The notes under the pieces: generated by a model | The model's input: only the letters and a program-made list of their open reading frames with translations | The model's database searches: none | What the model was told of the DNA's origin: nothing | In this document: positions 48,401 through 61,760 of the stretch, piece after piece | Position numbering within the stretch: the stretch's first letter is position 1 | Layout of the letters: each line of letters begins with the position of its first letter | Translations under genes and position numbers: made by a program | DNA from: Lathyrus oleraceus | Lineage: Eukaryota; Streptophyta; Magnoliopsida; Fabales; Fabaceae | DNA length: 64,000 nt | Reading direction: 5' to 3' | NCBI RefSeq assembly: GCF_024323335.1 | Contig: NC_066585.1 | Location: 80,761,359-80,825,358 of the forward strand

Positions 48401-49638
48401 CTCAAAACTGCATGGGCATGGCTTACAGCTGCGAATTTGGGCCTTGATCATATCCCAAATGTGATTTTTAGTCAAATTCAAATGGTAGAAAGTGTTGGAA
48501 TTGGTTATTTTGAAAACTCAATTTTTCACCTCACTTAATTAATTCAAACCACTTCAAAAAATGCCATTTTGATTGGTGAACTTTTGGTGAATTATGATGA
48601 CATATTTGAAAAGAGGGCATCAAATATGACTTGTAGCAAAAAAACCCCACCCAATTTGGCCAAATGGTTTGGAAGATATGGCCTTTTGAAGTTCAAAAAA
48701 TTTTGAGAATGATTTGATCATAACTTGCCAACCATAAATGGGAATTGAGTGTTCTTGGACTTTTTGAAAATGGGAGAACAAGATCTTCAACTTTCATGTT
48801 GGGCAAAAATTCATTTGAAGCTTGTATCATGATGTAATTTTGAGGATCAAGACTTTCCATTTTTGGCAAATTCCAATTACAGGTCAACTTTCTATTTTTG
48901 GAAATTTCTTGTTTGACTTCAAATTCTTCACTGTGGATGCTTGACATGTTATATGAGGCTTATATGTACATGAATGAGACCTCTCAGACCAATTCCCACC
49001 ATCAAATCACTGATTAAATGCACAGTTAACCAACAGTTGACTTTTCTAGGGTTTTGCTTGACTGAACCATGTTTTGATGAATTCCAGGCCCCTACCACTT
49101 GGTATCTTGATCCAAAATGATGTCACAACTCATATGAACCCTTGATGAATGATCATGGTGCCCAAATTCTTCAAGAATGGCCACCATCTATCTCAATGAC
49201 TGGCTTTGACTGATTTGACTGTTGATTGCTTCAGCTGCAAGTAACATGGTTAGATGACAATATTTTTGTACTTTTTGATTAGTAAACAAATGAAAAGCAA
49301 TGATATACAAATGCAATAGATGCTTGGTGATCAAGAACCACACTCACAGGGCAACCCACCCACTAGGAGGGAAGCTAGGGCATGCAATGATCCTTGAGGC
49401 CATGATATGATATGATATGGGCCATGAGGGATCTTAGGGCCAAAATTGGGGTCTTACAGACTTCAAAGCAAAGCGCGATCGCACGCTCGCAATGATGGAC
49501 TGAACAGAGTCGCCACCGAACTTTATTTATTCCTAAAAAGGAAAGGGGAAATATTGATAAAACCCAAGACAAAAGAAAGGATAAGATATGGTCATCGCAA
49601 CCAATATCAGGGTTCGGGAGTCGATTACGCAAGGGGAA

Positions 49639-49681
49639 GGTATTAGCACCCCTCACATCCGTTGTACTCAACGGGAACCAT
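49639..49681 (-). promoter_or_regulatory. Conserved Ogre-LTR double hairpin (5' LTR copy)
   Basis: Identical stems and AGTA loop to 33301-33343. Confidence 0.65.
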
Positions 49682-50170
49682 TAGGTTAGTTGTGTGCGTT
49701 AGTGTTAGTTGAAATATTAGGCTTTTCGATTTATTAGATGGGAAAGAAAGAAAGGATGAGAAGAGAATGTTTTTGGATTTTTGACGAAGGACTAAACCTA
49801 AGTTTTTTATTAGTGGGCCTGACAAGATTTATAAATCCTGCTCCTACGTATCTCAATAGAGAAGTCAAGGCTTACGTAGTTCTGGGTAGAAAAATGTTTG
49901 TTTGTTGGTCGATTTTAGCGAAAGCTATATTGTATTAATCGACGAAAACATCATTTTATCCAAAACAGATGAGGAGTGGACGCATACCACACATCGAACG
50001 GATTTATAAATCTACATTCAGAAAAGCGTCATTTATCTCTACTCAACAATCGTGGCCGAAACATTGTTTTGTATCACTTAAGACAATATATCTTTCGCTT
50101 ATGAAAAAAGTTCTTTGATTAGTCGCATGGCGGCGAGAAAAGAGTTTGATCGGTTGGATGTATTTTGAGT

Positions 50171-50840
50171 GATGGCGAGAACTTGGATGAGCGAGATATA
50201 CATCTCGAATCCTAGTCTCAGGAGTGCATGGTATACACCATGTTCCATTTCCATCTTTATTGAAAGAGGTTAAGATAGGAATTAAGTATTTTGGAATTTG
50301 GTTGAGAAAGGGTTTGAAGAAACTGCATTGACAATTTTAGACGATGGCGAGAGCTAAGATAGGCGAGACATACGTCTCAAATCTTAATCTCAGGAGTGCA
50401 TGGTATACACCATGTTCCATTTCCATCTTATTTGCGAAAAATGTTTAATAAGAATTAAGTGTTTTGAATTTGATTGAGAAAGGGTTTGAAGAAACCGCAT
50501 TGACAATTTTAGACGATGGCGAGAGCCAAGATGGGCGAGGCATACGTCTCGAATCTTAATCTCAGGAGTGCACGGTATACACCATGTTCCATTTCCACCT
50601 TTATTGAAAAAGTGTTAAATAAGAATTAGGTATTTTAAGTTTTGTTGTGAAAATGACTTGACCCTAGATCAAGTATTGATGGACGTTCAAGAGAAATTTG
50701 AATGAGTGTTTGAGAGAAAACAAAATGGATAAATTTGGATGATGGCGAGAGTTAAGATAGGCGAGGCATACGTCTCGAATCTTAATCTCAGGAGTGCGCG
50801 GTATACACCACGTTCCACTTCCATCTTATTGAAAAGGTCT
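50171..50840 (-). repeat. Hairpin minisatellite in the Ogre 5' LTR
   Basis: Same four-unit array as 33824-34490, with independent point changes that include a restored 'gcgaggcatacgtctcg' dyad in unit 3. Confidence 0.85.
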
Positions 50841-51786
50841 TAACTATGAATTAATATTTTTTGAGTTTTTATTAAGAAAACTGGCTTGACGTTGAATCAA
50901 GCGTTTGATGAAAGTTTGAAAGAAATGGAATAGAATAGGGGGAAGAAATGGATTGATTATTTATTGAGAAAATACTCGACATTGGATCGAGTCATTATTT
51001 TTTTGATTTTTTTTGGAAATGGTTGATTTTATTCTTGTGTTAGTATCTAACTACACAGTCAAACAAATAAAGAAATAAAACAGTACAAAATTATTACACA
51101 TCGGAGGAGTGGGGTACATTTTGTCAAATGGGGATTCAAAATCATGAAATAATTAAATCGGGCCCAAACAACAAATAGTGCAATGTATGAGTGTAAGTGC
51201 AAGAGAACTGGCTCATTGTAAGAAAGCCCAAGAGTAAGCTATGTGAGGTTGATGGTGATGCTTAAAAGCAATCGACTTACAAGGGTATAGAAATGGGTAT
51301 TAATAACCTAAAATTAAAATAAATAGCAAAGTACTATATAGAAAAAGAAATAAAATAAAATAATAAACATAACAAATATAAACACAAAAATTGGCTATCC
51401 CCAAGTATCGAACCCGCTCCACTAAAGACCATGAAAGTACTCTCTCCACTAGGCCATTTATGATTAGTTATTATTTACAATGACAACTTGGGTATATAAA
51501 CAGAACTAGCTGAAGATAGTTTATAAAACAAATTAATTAAAATGAAATGGGCTACTGTTAATGGACCACTTAATTAAATGATGGAGGAATATAAAACACA
51601 ACCCTAGCCGCCTGGCTGTTGGGTTGAGATAACCACACGTTAATGCCATTAACTCCAGCATATAGTAATTAATGGAAAGGTTGCAAAAGAAGAACTAAAC
51701 GGTCATTAAAAAAATTAAAAGGGATTTTAAATGCTCTTAGAAAAAATAAATAAAAAGAAAATGAATTGGGGGGCACGAAATCCAGG

Positions 51787-52490
51787 CTTCGTTTGTCTTC
51801 CTCACGAAGACAGAGTTCTTTCTCTCTCAAACTCTCATCGCGTCTCTCCTTCACTCCCTCTCACTCAAAATCGCTCGTCCCCAACCTTCACTCTCTCCGT
51901 CCCTCAATCGCTCCTCACCTCAGTCGTCGTCTCTCAATCTAAGCGCGAAAAGACAAAGAAACCATGGTTCCCAAGAGAAAGTTGAACAGGACGGCTCACC
52001 TTCGGCGGTGACGGCGAGCTTGACCTTCCTCTCTTTGCTAAGTTCTTCCTACTATCGATTGAAATTAGGTTCTTTCTGGTATTTAGCCTTCTGTTGATTT
52101 TGAGTTAAGGTTTCATGGCCGCCGATTTTAGGTTTTTTTGTTTATGGTCGCCTCCTAATTTTTTTCGTCCCCTTCTCTTCTGATTCTCCTCCCCTTTTAT
52201 GTTTTGCAGTTAGGGTTTTTGATTTGGTATGGTGGATTGAAACAAGTATCTGCCAACATCCTTTCGGTGGGCTCAGTCTGCATCGGTCTATTTGGATGCT
52301 TGGATTTGGAAAAGGTATTTTGAAATCATGCTTTCTCCCTCTGTTTTGTCTTAATGCCAATTTGGGATTTTTTTGAAATTTTAACTGACTTGGTAATTAT
52401 TCGCGTTTTACTGCAGTGAGATTGGTTACCAGTGGACACATTGAAGAAGCTGAGAATTTGATGAAGGAGCTGTTTACAGGATTGTGCTAG
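51787..52490 (+). pseudogene. Gene-like PPR-containing fragment (5' LTR copy)
   Basis: Second copy of 35440-36150, with the same intron-like borders and the same GHIEEAENLMKEL exon. Confidence 0.4.
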
Positions 52491-53526
52491 TAGAGCGTTT
52501 TTGCTTAGAAGTCGAAATTCATTCGTCTATACATTCAAAACCGCCTGTTCTTCCTTCTTTGGAATTGGTCTGTGGTTCCGATAGGTTTGAGTACTTCAAT
52601 CTTTAGGCAGCTTATTTTCAACCTTTAAACTATCATGACTGTGAGCTTCGTGCTTCTGAGTTTAAGCGCTTGGCTTTAGATTTTGCATTCTCAGAATGAA
52701 ATCACTGTTGAAACTCATGATGTTGCTATTGATGCTTTTTGTTGGCAGTCGTACTGTGATAGTCTTAATGGACTTCAATTCTTCTGTTTTATTCTGTTAT
52801 GGTGTTGATTGTTTTACGTATTTTTGCAGGGATATATTTAGCTTGCAACAAAAGACGGGTTTTGGTTTGCAACAGACTTGGAACTTCTCATATTTGGCAA
52901 GGCAGGTTGTGTGTGTACTTGCTGTAAGTTCTGGATGAATATGAACTCTTTTGGATGCTCACAACTATCTCCGCCATGAAGTAAGCACAACTTATACTCA
53001 AATTGCATTCCGACCTTCATGATTTGGTGCTTCCAAATGATCTAAGCTCAAAACAACTATGCTTCCTCGAATTTTTGCTCATTTATTAACCTTGATAGTT
53101 CTTTGTAGGATCCTCGGTTCAATTTTATGTGTTGTGGATTGCAACGGCATTTCCAAGAATTACTTCTGATTGAAGGTTCAGAGCAGTCTTCGTTAACATG
53201 GCAATTGCTATGATTACGTGCGGTGAAACCATTATCAATACGCTTGGCTGGTTTTATTGAAGGATTACTGCTGCTATATAAGTGGTCCTTGCAGTTGGAT
53301 TGATAATTCCGGGACGCCGAGCCTTCCGCCCTTCCGAGCCTTAGTTGTTATGAGGAATATGAGAACAACTGCTAGACCCTTATCAATGCTGGATCTCGAA
53401 CCGTCAGACAGGAATTTAGGAACTGAAGTTGTTGTGGAGGCCACTTAAGACCAATCAGTAACAGAGCTGGCCGGGGAAATATTAGAAGAAAGCTTGTTGA
53501 CAAGTATCAAACTTGAGAGACTAGAT

Positions 53527-54252
53527 TCACATGTTCCAATTTATTACATTTGTCATTACTCCATTCCTCTCTATATTCTCCTGCTGCAAAATGTCTGCAC
53601 GATTGTCTGTAGCTGAGAAAGACACATCATGAACGTCAGGATCAGGGAGGCTCTTCCATTCTAGAGTTTGTGGACAAACAAGACTTTTAGGCTTCTTTTC
53701 ATTAAAAAACATGTACAGGGTATCAATGTAATCCTGTTTGTAAATTCCTGGGGGGCGCGCCTATGCAAATTTATTTGTTGCCTCAGTGACAGATAGTGAT
53801 TCTGCACGCACAAGAAAATGAACAATCATATAGCCTGTACGATTATGCCCATGAGTGCAGTGTACGAGTATATATTTCTTTGTGTTTGATCTCTGGGAGC
53901 AAAAATCCAGAACCTCATTGCAAAACTTTTGTACAGATTCATCCTCAGGTACAGAATCTCTTCCTTTGCATCTTATCTTGACATGGCCAATCCCTTCTTT
54001 TGTCCAATCTGATAATGGATAGTAACGAGTAGTATTTGTCAGATCAATCACTAAACCAAGTTCTATACCTAAAGCTCTTTGTTGAAGAATTGCTTGCTTG
54101 TTGTTGATACCGCTGTAGTTAATATTGTGCAGGCAGTTTGTTATTTGTTGCAGAAAACAAGTCATAACAGTTCTGAACCGTTGGTTTTGTGGCAAGGTAT
54201 TGGTCAAAGAGTTTGGATCGTGATCACATTTGAAGACACACCGTCCGCTCAT
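53527..54252 (-). pseudogene. Captured mRNA-capping-enzyme fragment (5' LTR copy)
   Basis: Second copy of the triphosphatase-domain stretch, with the HCTHGHNRTG loop unchanged. The TAG before ARPPGIY is shared, but the next motif keeps Lys (IYKQDYIDTLYMFF), so this copy has one stop fewer than 37182-37907. The shared stop predates integration of this Ogre copy; the extra one arose later. Confidence 0.8.
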
Positions 54253-55022
54253 GGATGCTCGGAATCTTCCTATCTTGGGATTGTTTCTAATGAGCTAGGA
54301 GTTTGGCTATCATATCAAGTTGAACTATTATGGAATTTTGTTGTGATTTTTTGGATGAAATTTGGGAATTGGTTGTAATGTAGAAGTTAGTTGTAGGATA
54401 TGGTTGTGATGCATTGTTATGTTTGAATGTTAAATGGACATGAAAATGTATGTATGAAAATGTTTGAAAGTTAAATATTATTGAATGTTATGAAATGAGC
54501 GTATGTACTATTTTGATTTGAAATGAACTATGGATGAGGATCATGTTTGGTTATAAAATGGATATGGATTTTTAGGAATAATCCAAAACTAATCTAAATG
54601 TCAATTAAGAATAAAAAAACCAATAAAAACCAATTAGAAAAAATTAAATTAATCTATAATTTGTTAAAACTACTTTGATGTCAAATTCTAACATTTTATT
54701 TGGAAATTAAAAATCAATTAGAGTTTAAATCATTAGTAAAAACACAATTAAGATTAAATTGAAATTTGGAATTAGACTTAATTTGAAATTAATATCAAAT
54801 TGAAAATTAAAAAGTCAAATAGTTAGAATCCATTTTATAATAAAAAAAACACCATGATCAAAAAAACTAGATAATGACCAATGTTTATAAAAAAGATATG
54901 GATTTGGGAATGGAATGGTTGCCTTTGGTCATGAATGTATGCAAATGAACTTTAGGCCAAGTGCCAAATAAAAATGAAAAAATGGAAAAAATTCAGGACC
55001 AAAATCGGGGTATGACACCTAG

Positions 55023-55290
55023 CATTGTGGATCCCATTGATCTCTATTATGATAATAATGGTGCTATTGCACAAGCTAAGGAACCTAGATTTCACCAACG
55101 ATCCAAACACATACTTAGGCGATATCACCTCATTTGATAGATAATAGATAGAGGATATGTTAATATATGTAGAATACCAAGACTTGAAAATGTCGTTGAC
55201 CCACTGATGTAACCTCTTCTGTAGCAAAAACATGATGGCCATACTAGATCTATGGGTATGAGGTGTATGCCTGATTGGCTCTAGTGCTAG
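55023..55290 (+). pseudogene. Copia RNase H remnant, part 2
   Basis: Resumes after the Ogre: VDPIDLYYDNNGAIAQAKEP, HQRSKHILRRYH, then the degenerate end HTRSMGMRCMPDWL. It continues ISELGIIPS at 33095. The polypurine tract (gctagtgggatat) follows at 55286-55298. Confidence 0.85.
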
Positions 55291-55298
55291 TGGGATAT

Positions 55299-56364
55299 TT
55301 TTGGTGTAAGTCCTAGGGGTCAATAGTTTTATTAGAACTTGGTACTTGTATCAAATTATTAATAATTAAAAGACTTTTCTTTATTATGTCCGTTTTTCCA
55401 AAATAATAAAGTCCATAAAATAGTTAGTCCGTTTAATGAAACATTACGTAAGACTTAATCATGATATCCCATTAAACATAAGTCATTATTCTTAAAGTAT
55501 TCGTATTCAAACTTTATTGTGAAATGGGATAACATTAAATCATTGAGACTATTATGTGGATAGACGGATGATCACATCTCATGGATCATGGATAAAGAGT
55601 TATCAAGTCTTCGCATAAGTATGAATATTAAGAGTAATATTTATATTAGATTGGCTCTCTATGATAAACCTAAATGGAATATTATGCAAAGTGTCATAAC
55701 TTATTCTCATATAGATAGTGATGTATACCACCCTTCGACCTGAAACCACTATGGAACCTAGATGTGGATTCAAATACTTTATTGTTCATCAAACATAGTC
55801 CGTAAATGGATAACCATAAAGATAATTAATGCATAATAGGATAAATGTCTAAAGGTCTAATATTGAAGTGGACAATGGTGACACAGTCTATGCCTTGTGT
55901 CCAAAATAGACATGAGGGAAAAAGTGTATTTGTACTTACAAGCATTATCACATAAAGGTTTTTGTCATAACACATGACATTTTCGTGACTTGGGTAGAAA
56001 TGACGTGTTTCTAGATTATGTTCACTATTTATTATATTAAATGTGTGATTTAATATAATTGCCAACATCACGAGCACCTACAAAGTCACACACATAAGGA
56101 AAATTTGACGAGAGATAGAATAAATAAGTGAAATAAGGAACATCATAATGTACGGTGCACTTAAGTGAACTGTAGAATACCTTAAGGTACAACACACTTA
56201 AGTGGAATACAAAATATGGTAAGGTATTGTGCGTTTAAGTGAAATGCAATACGCCATAAGGTATGATGCACTTAAGTGGACTTTTTAGCTTGCATCCCAC
56301 ACAAGTGGTTCTATAAATAGGATCCTTATGCAAAAGATTTTTTACTTGATGCAAATTTATTTTT

Positions 56365-56413
<49 letters not shown>

Positions 56414-56642
56414 CTCTTCAGTTGTAGCAGCTAACGCTGATATTGAAGGTACTCTATTCATGTGGACTGAGTAAAGACATTGTTCTTCATTCAACGCTCG
56501 TGGTCATTTCTCTGATTGTGCACCAAAGGTATTAATCGCTACAAGAGGTAATTAATATGTCACTGATCATGAATCATTCGTAAGGATCAACTAAAGGGAA
56601 GTTTTTGTTTTTCGCTGCATTTTGTATATCGATTTCCCTTTA
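55299..56642 (+). repeat. 3' LTR of the host copia
   Basis: Begins TTTTGGTGTAAG (ancestral TGTTGGTGTAAG, first G lost) and ends TTTCCCTTTA (ancestral CA to TA). It diverges from the left LTR and from the young copia LTRs by many changes, so this is an old insertion. Confidence 0.85.
56367..56410 (+). repeat. (CT)n microsatellite in the copia 3' LTR
   Basis: A pure CT run of about 22 units at the position that holds (TATC)n in the 5' LTR. Confidence 0.95.
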
Positions 56643-57064
56643 GAAAATAGAGTCACCCCATTATTCATAGTAGACTTAAAGAGTTCTTAAAGATATTACA
56701 AACGACAAAGACATTAGCTCATCTTATCCATCAATAAAAATAATTGATCAAAGCATAAACTTGTGTCTACTATACTTCTTGATTTTATCAGCGATCTTAC
56801 TCGATAAACCTATGTTTTCAAGGCTAGTTTCGTCAGCTCGCGTTTTGGTACATGTGTTACAGTTTGGCACATTTTGCTTTTTATGTGCGACTTGTTATAT
56901 TTTGACTACTTGAGTGCCAATCCGGTTATCAAATTTACCTTGTAAACCTCTCATGTAATCGACCTTGTTTTCCAAATTAGCTCGACAAGTCTTGTATGTT
57001 CTTCGTCCTCAGATTTAATGGGAACAAATTTCCATCGATGTGAATGTGTCCCCATCGTTGCCAT
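56643..57064 (-). pseudogene. gag-like remnant of the gypsy/LARD element, copy 2
   Basis: From ATG at 57064: MATMGTHSHRWKFVPIKSED, then a +1 frameshift after RLVEL into ANLENKVDYMRGLQGKFDNR, then stops, ending in SSKIADKIKK near 56770. The first half looks like a coiled-coil gag start next to the PBS. It is homologous to 11803-12085 in its 5' 280 bp (by + strand) and is interrupted at 56643 by the copia LTR. Confidence 0.55.
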
Positions 57065-57112
57065 TGGTAGTAGCTATGTGAATTGAACTTGAGTCCAAGT
57101 TAGTTTTATCAG

Positions 57113-57130
57113 GCCCCATAGTGGACGCCA
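57113..57130 (-). other. PBS of the gypsy/LARD element
   Basis: Minus strand TGGCGTCCACTATGGGGC, one base from the LTR. The form matches the TGGCGYCCAC-GTGGGGC primer sites of several plant gypsy groups. Confidence 0.65.
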
Positions 57131-57131
57131 T

Positions 57132-57753
57132 TGTACTGGTCAAAAAGTACATGTGCATGTTACCCCTGCAATGACAGGGGTACTCAGAGGATTTAGCAAG
57201 TATATTATGTTGTATGGTGGTTAGGGCTTGTCCACGACGAAGAGAAGCTCTGCACAGTGTTATTTTGTGGTGATTTAGAGGACGTGCTCACATGAGGTGA
57301 AAAGCTCTATATAGGTGTAGACTGCTTGTGTATAAGCGTATTAGTTAAGATTTATCCCTTTCACCTGCTAGGGGTGAGATGTTTATATAGGCTCTCTTGG
57401 ACCTGAGTTGTAGAGTTAGTGGACGATTATGCCCTAAATCCATGAGCAAGGAAGTGGTCAAGGAAAGACTTAGTCTTCTTAGAATCATGAAGGATGTGGT
57501 TCCCCCTTTGACTTGTCCTTTAAGTATCTTGACCTAAGTCCAACAAAGTTGAACTTATTCCTTCATTGGACTATCAGGTGCTAGCCCTGGGGGAGACTCT
57601 CACTCCTTTTTTAGGTGACCAAGTGCTATCCCTAGGGGGCCTTTCCCCTCGTTGGGCTACTAGGCACAAGCCCTTAGGGTGGCTCCCCCTTATTTGGGTG
57701 CTAGCCCCTTTATGGGTACTTCTTATTATGACCCAATAAAATATAAGACTATA
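57132..57753 (-). repeat. 5' LTR of the gypsy/LARD-like element
   Basis: 622 bp, homologous to 7754-8291, beside the PBS. The end is TA on the + strand (CA in the partner). The 'ggtgctagccctgggg' block is repeated three times here. Confidence 0.7.
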
Positions 57754-57758
57754 GAAAG

Positions 57759-59450
57759 AAAAATGAGTATCTTTTTTAATTGTGTTATTTAATTAAGGGT
57801 ATTATTTTTTCCACCCTTAAGGTGCTAATTCATCATACTAAAAAGTCACAAAAATCTATGAGTTTCGGAGAGGACACACCCAAAATACACGCAACTCAAC
57901 ACTTCGTGATTAAGCTACCATATTTTGCTTAAATTTAATCTGAAAATATATCTCCTGAATATTTTGGAGATGTACTCTGTGATTGAGCGAATCCTTTTTT
58001 TTTTAATAGAAGCCGGTGAGTTAAATGAAAAAATAATCAGAAAAAAGGTATGAAGAGGAAACTAAAGTTAGTGAAAAAAGGTTGAAGCAAGCTTTAAATG
58101 TAGAATCAAAAGTAATCCACATGAAGACCGACATGATGACACCAGGAAAAAGCATAGGAAATAAATTATATTTAGAAAAGGAGGAGCATTTAATTATGAA
58201 ATACTACATCATATACAAATATCCTATTAATTGTTTAGATTTAAATTATATTTCATGTTTCTTTTGACGTAATTGTATTTCAGGTTTAAGTATGTCAAAA
58301 TGTTAGACAATGAATCATTTTGAAGCAACTTAAGATAATTTATATTTATGAAGTTTTTAGTTTTTTGTATAATAGAAGATTATATAAGGGTATCTTTGGA
58401 ATCTTCGAAAATATATATCCAGTTTAAATTTAAGAAAACTAGAATGATTCACTCACACAGAACTCCTATATGTATATTTTAAATGTATCCAAAGATGAAT
58501 CTTTAAGAATATCAAAATACCAGGACAAATTCAAATTTTCAGTATGATCACCTTCATTCTATTCTATATAATCCTTTAATTAAATATTATTCGCATGACT
58601 CTTAATTGCTATATTGGTCAACCAAACATGCAGTGTAGGCAAATATGCTATTGACCAGTGAAGTGGGTCCCGGTTGCTTGTGAATTGACCAACTAATTTT
58701 TGCATAGGAAACAAACCCGCGTTGCGTGCAGTGATACATATGCATGCATTAGCATCAGCATCCACTCTGGTGGGAATGTGGAGTACATCAATGCGTTGCG
58801 TGCCGTGTTCCTACCATCCATCCTTTTAGGAACGACCAGAAAAACAAAAACGTTTCACACCAAGACATTGAATGTATGGACTTTTCTTGGTGTGCTATTC
58901 TTCAATAAAATATGTTTCCATTTTGTACTTATAACTAAATTAATTAAGCTGTACTAACTTTCACAAGAAATAAACTGACAAACCTAACCAAATTAAGAAT
59001 ATACGTTGTTAATTATGATCTAAGGTAAGTACTTCTTAAAAAAATATTATGATATTATGTTTGGCCAATCATGCAATGAGTTTGAATATAATAATTAATC
59101 TAGCAAAGATAAGGTGCTCACAAATGTGAATTGAGTTTAGATTTGATGGTGAATTTCATGTGTTATCTTGATGTTATAGTTTTGCGTTAGAAAGTAGTAT
59201 TTGTAAACACTCGGACGACGTCTAAGATAATGACAATCGAAAACGGAGAGATATTTTAAAGTTAGAAGGTGTGTACCTTGATGTGACGCTTTCATATATC
59301 TTTATAGCAAGACTCTAGGATTTCAAGACCTAGAATCTTAAGTTAATTCCAAATAGTTGTGTAAATGGGGTATAAGTGATAAAACTATTTATTATGTGAT
59401 ATGAGAGTCTTGCTTCAATCATTGTCTTAATCATGTGTCACTTTAGAACA
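57759..59450. other. Unassigned flank
   Basis: AT-rich, with short chance frames on both strands. I see no recognisable gene, repeat boundary or RNA. A 'cacccttaaggtgctaattc' word at about 57820 is common near legume repeats, but no ends were found. Confidence 0.5.
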
Positions 59451-59452
59451 TA

Positions 59453-59727
59453 CTTCCTTCGGTCTTATTTATAAGCAAAAGTTTTCTAATTTTTTTTGTC
59501 TTAAATATAAACAAATGTTAATTAATCTATCTGCATTTAATGTCTTTATTCCAAAAATATCCCTACATTAATTATTTAATATTATTACTAGAAAATAATT
59601 TAATTGAGGGTATACTAGTAATTGTGTTGTCTCTCTCACATGAAATTAAGAAACTTAAATGCACTTAACTATATTTTTTAATAAGCGTGAAACTTGTCTC
59701 TTTTGCTTATAAATCAGGCCGGAGTAG
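59453..59727. mobile_element. Stowaway MITE (275 bp)
   Basis: Terminal inverted repeats of about 28 bp: left CTTCCTTCGGTCTTATTTAT..., right (inward) CTACTCCGGCCTGATTTAT..., both leading into AAGCAAAAG. TA dinucleotides flank both ends (59451-59452, 59728-59729). AT-rich interior without coding capacity. Confidence 0.85.
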
Positions 59728-59729
59728 TA

Positions 59730-60197
59730 TGCATCTCTTGTCTTACATGTTGGACATGTGACTCTATGCATAAGAAGGGGGTGGTGAATTGTGTATTTCA
59801 AAAAAAATGTTGTTTGAAAACTTTTTATAATTATTTTTTCAGAGTTTAAAATAATTTTTGAAAAGGTTTAGCAATTAGCAATGAAAATTAAGAATAAAAT
59901 GTAGAAAGTAAAGAGTTAAGGGATATATAAGTGACACTAGGAGTTATAGAGGTTCGGTCAAAAAGAAAAGATCTAATCCTTTCTGCAAGATTTGTTCTTG
60001 AGAGTATCTAGTAAATCTTAAAAGTTTTTAATAGGTTGAACTCTCGGACCCTCTTATACAGAGAAAAATTAAGTTTTCTGCTAACTTCCAACCAAACAAC
60101 GAGCAGTAGAGTGAAACAGTTAGTCTTTCTTCCAAACGGCGGATTGAATCGGTTAGCCTTCTTTTCAAACAGTAACTTGAAATGGTTAGTCCCCAAA
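59730..60197. other. Unassigned, possibly old LTR-derived sequence
   Basis: Contains 'gaagggggtggtgaattgtg' and 'gaggttcggtcaa' words that often occur in legume copia LTRs. No boundaries or genes are visible. Confidence 0.35.
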
Positions 60198-61760
60198 TGT
60201 CACACCCTAATTTTTAACCCTAAGGCTTATCTATCAAAACACGATCTCTAAGATTCTCAAGCATCTTTTAATCTCATTTTGATAAAGAGTATCTCAGAGT
60301 TTTGTTGCTTACTTTTCAAGAAAACTCAAAGGTTCATGTGTTTATTTTCATGTCTTCTTCAATAAGTTACCTCAAACTTTGAGCAATTTGATCAAAAGAT
60401 ATTGAAGGACATCTTATTTTGAGTTCATATGATCATCCATGTACCTTGGAATGCAAGAAAAATTCAAGTACACAAGTTTATTCCAAGAGGTTTAACCAAA
60501 AAGTCACTATTTGAAGTCAAAGTTCAAAGGATCACAACTCCTTCAATCCTCAATATTTTTGAATGCTTCTTTTTACATATGACTCTTATCAATATCCTCT
60601 ACAACTTCCCTTTACATGACAAGATCCAATTATGCTTCGAGGAGCATCAAAAGTTTGAAAACATTATAGGTCATTTGTGGACTTAGTGAAATTTGACATA
60701 TTTTCAAGTGACTTTTCCCAACTTTCAAGGATTATAACTTCTTAAATTGTAAACATTTGAGTCTGAATCTTTTTGCATAATATAATTTATGATGCCCTCT
60801 ATAAGTTTTCTTCAAGCATCAAAGTCAAATTATGCTTGGAAAACCATATAATTCTTTGAGACATTATAGGTCATTTTCAGCCATTTGTGACTTGGAATTT
60901 TTCAATGTGCATTACCAAATTTTTGTGTCAACTTCAACGTGCCACAACTTTGTGTTCAAGCATCCAAATACAACCTTTCTTAGCATATTGTGATCTTTGG
61001 TATGATGTCAACAAATTGCAAGAAGAATGGGATCAAAGAACCTCCTGAGCAAGATGCGTCATTGAGTTGAACATGGTGACTTGGAACTGAAGAAAACACC
61101 ATGATCCAAATTGTGAACTTCATTAATCCTCAATTACAAGCCAATTCACCATGTATTTTGGACCTAAACATGTTTAATCAAGTCTCCAGAAGTTAATTGA
61201 CTCATAAAATACATGTTTTGGCTAAGTTTTGATGGTTTTGCAAGTTACATTTTTCACACATCATGAGCAATTCGTTTTCAACGAATTGAGCATCATTTGG
61301 CACGTATGAGATCACCAATCACTTCCCTATAAATAGAGTAACATATTTACTTCATTCCCAAGCTCTGGAGAGCCAAAGAACCTCTATTTCACTCTGAATT
61401 TTTTCTAGAAAATTGAACTATTGTGTTTTGATTTTCATCTTATTTTAATCCAATTTCTTGATTCCATTAGCACCTTAGGTCTCCTCTAAAGCTTTTGCAA
61501 CAATTCCTAAGCTATAAGACCTTTTGAAGTGACCTGACCAGATCAAGCTTCATCAACTTCTGATCATCATCTGGACAAGGTAGTTATGAGCATCATTTAA
61601 ACTCAAACAAGTTACCATAATATAGTCATTCACTCTTTGATGCTTTTCCTTAACTTATCTGGTGTTGATTGATCGTTTTCATCATTTTATTTTATTTTTC
61701 GTGGCTTGCTTGTTTCTGAAAATTCTCTGAAATTCTCCATGCTCAATTTAGATAAATGAA
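60198..61760 (+). mobile_element. Truncated Ogre-type LTR, + orientation
   Basis: Starts TGTCACACCCTAATTTTTAA, like other Ogre-group LTR starts. A TATA box TATAAATA is at 61328-61335, in the same 'ccctataaatag' context as 21460 in solo LTR 1. The downstream half (tRNA-like segment, double hairpin, U5) is missing; at about 61760 it gives way to a minus-oriented Ogre leader. Confidence 0.6.

Larger units (their letters stand above)
44066..49458 (-). mobile_element. Ogre-type solo LTR 2 (5393 bp)
   Basis: Perfect TSD GACTT (44061-44065, 49459-49463). Minus strand TGTAAGACCCCAATTTTGG...CACCGCTACA. The start is typical of a second Ogre lineage. No PBS, PPT or genes are inside. It contains the conserved double hairpin (44257-44299) and U5 primer-like site (44140-44131). 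Single-LTR state implies recombination between the LTRs of a former full element. Confidence 0.9.
33101..55017 (-). mobile_element. Ogre-type Ty3/gypsy element, internally deleted (21.9 kb including a nested solo LTR)
   Basis: Perfect TSD CCTAG (33096-33100, 55018-55022) splits the copia RNase H and rejoins it on removal. LTRs are 33101-38673 (5573 bp) and 44034-55017 (about 5586 bp after removing the nested solo LTR and its TSD). PBS TGGCGACTCTGCTAGGGAC on the minus strand at 44031-44013, two bases inside the LTR, is the tRNA-Arg type used by Ogre. A polypurine tract (ataggggcaac, minus strand from 38684) adjoins the 3' LTR. Only a broken gag is left; protease, RT, RNase H and integrase are absent from the 5.4-kb interior. 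In two sampled stretches the LTRs differ by about 1-2%, so it is older than or similar to the young copia. Confidence 0.9.
44034..55017 (-). repeat. 5' LTR of the Ogre, split by a solo LTR
   Basis: The first 32 bp (44034-44065) match 33101-33132. After the nested insertion the match resumes at 49464 and runs to 55017. It carries the second copies of every LTR feature, and a 15-bp insertion near 50018 relative to the 3' LTR. Confidence 0.92.

Noticed and set aside
58076..58960. Small genes in the right flank
   Set aside because: Short frames without motif, homology I recognise, or splice context.
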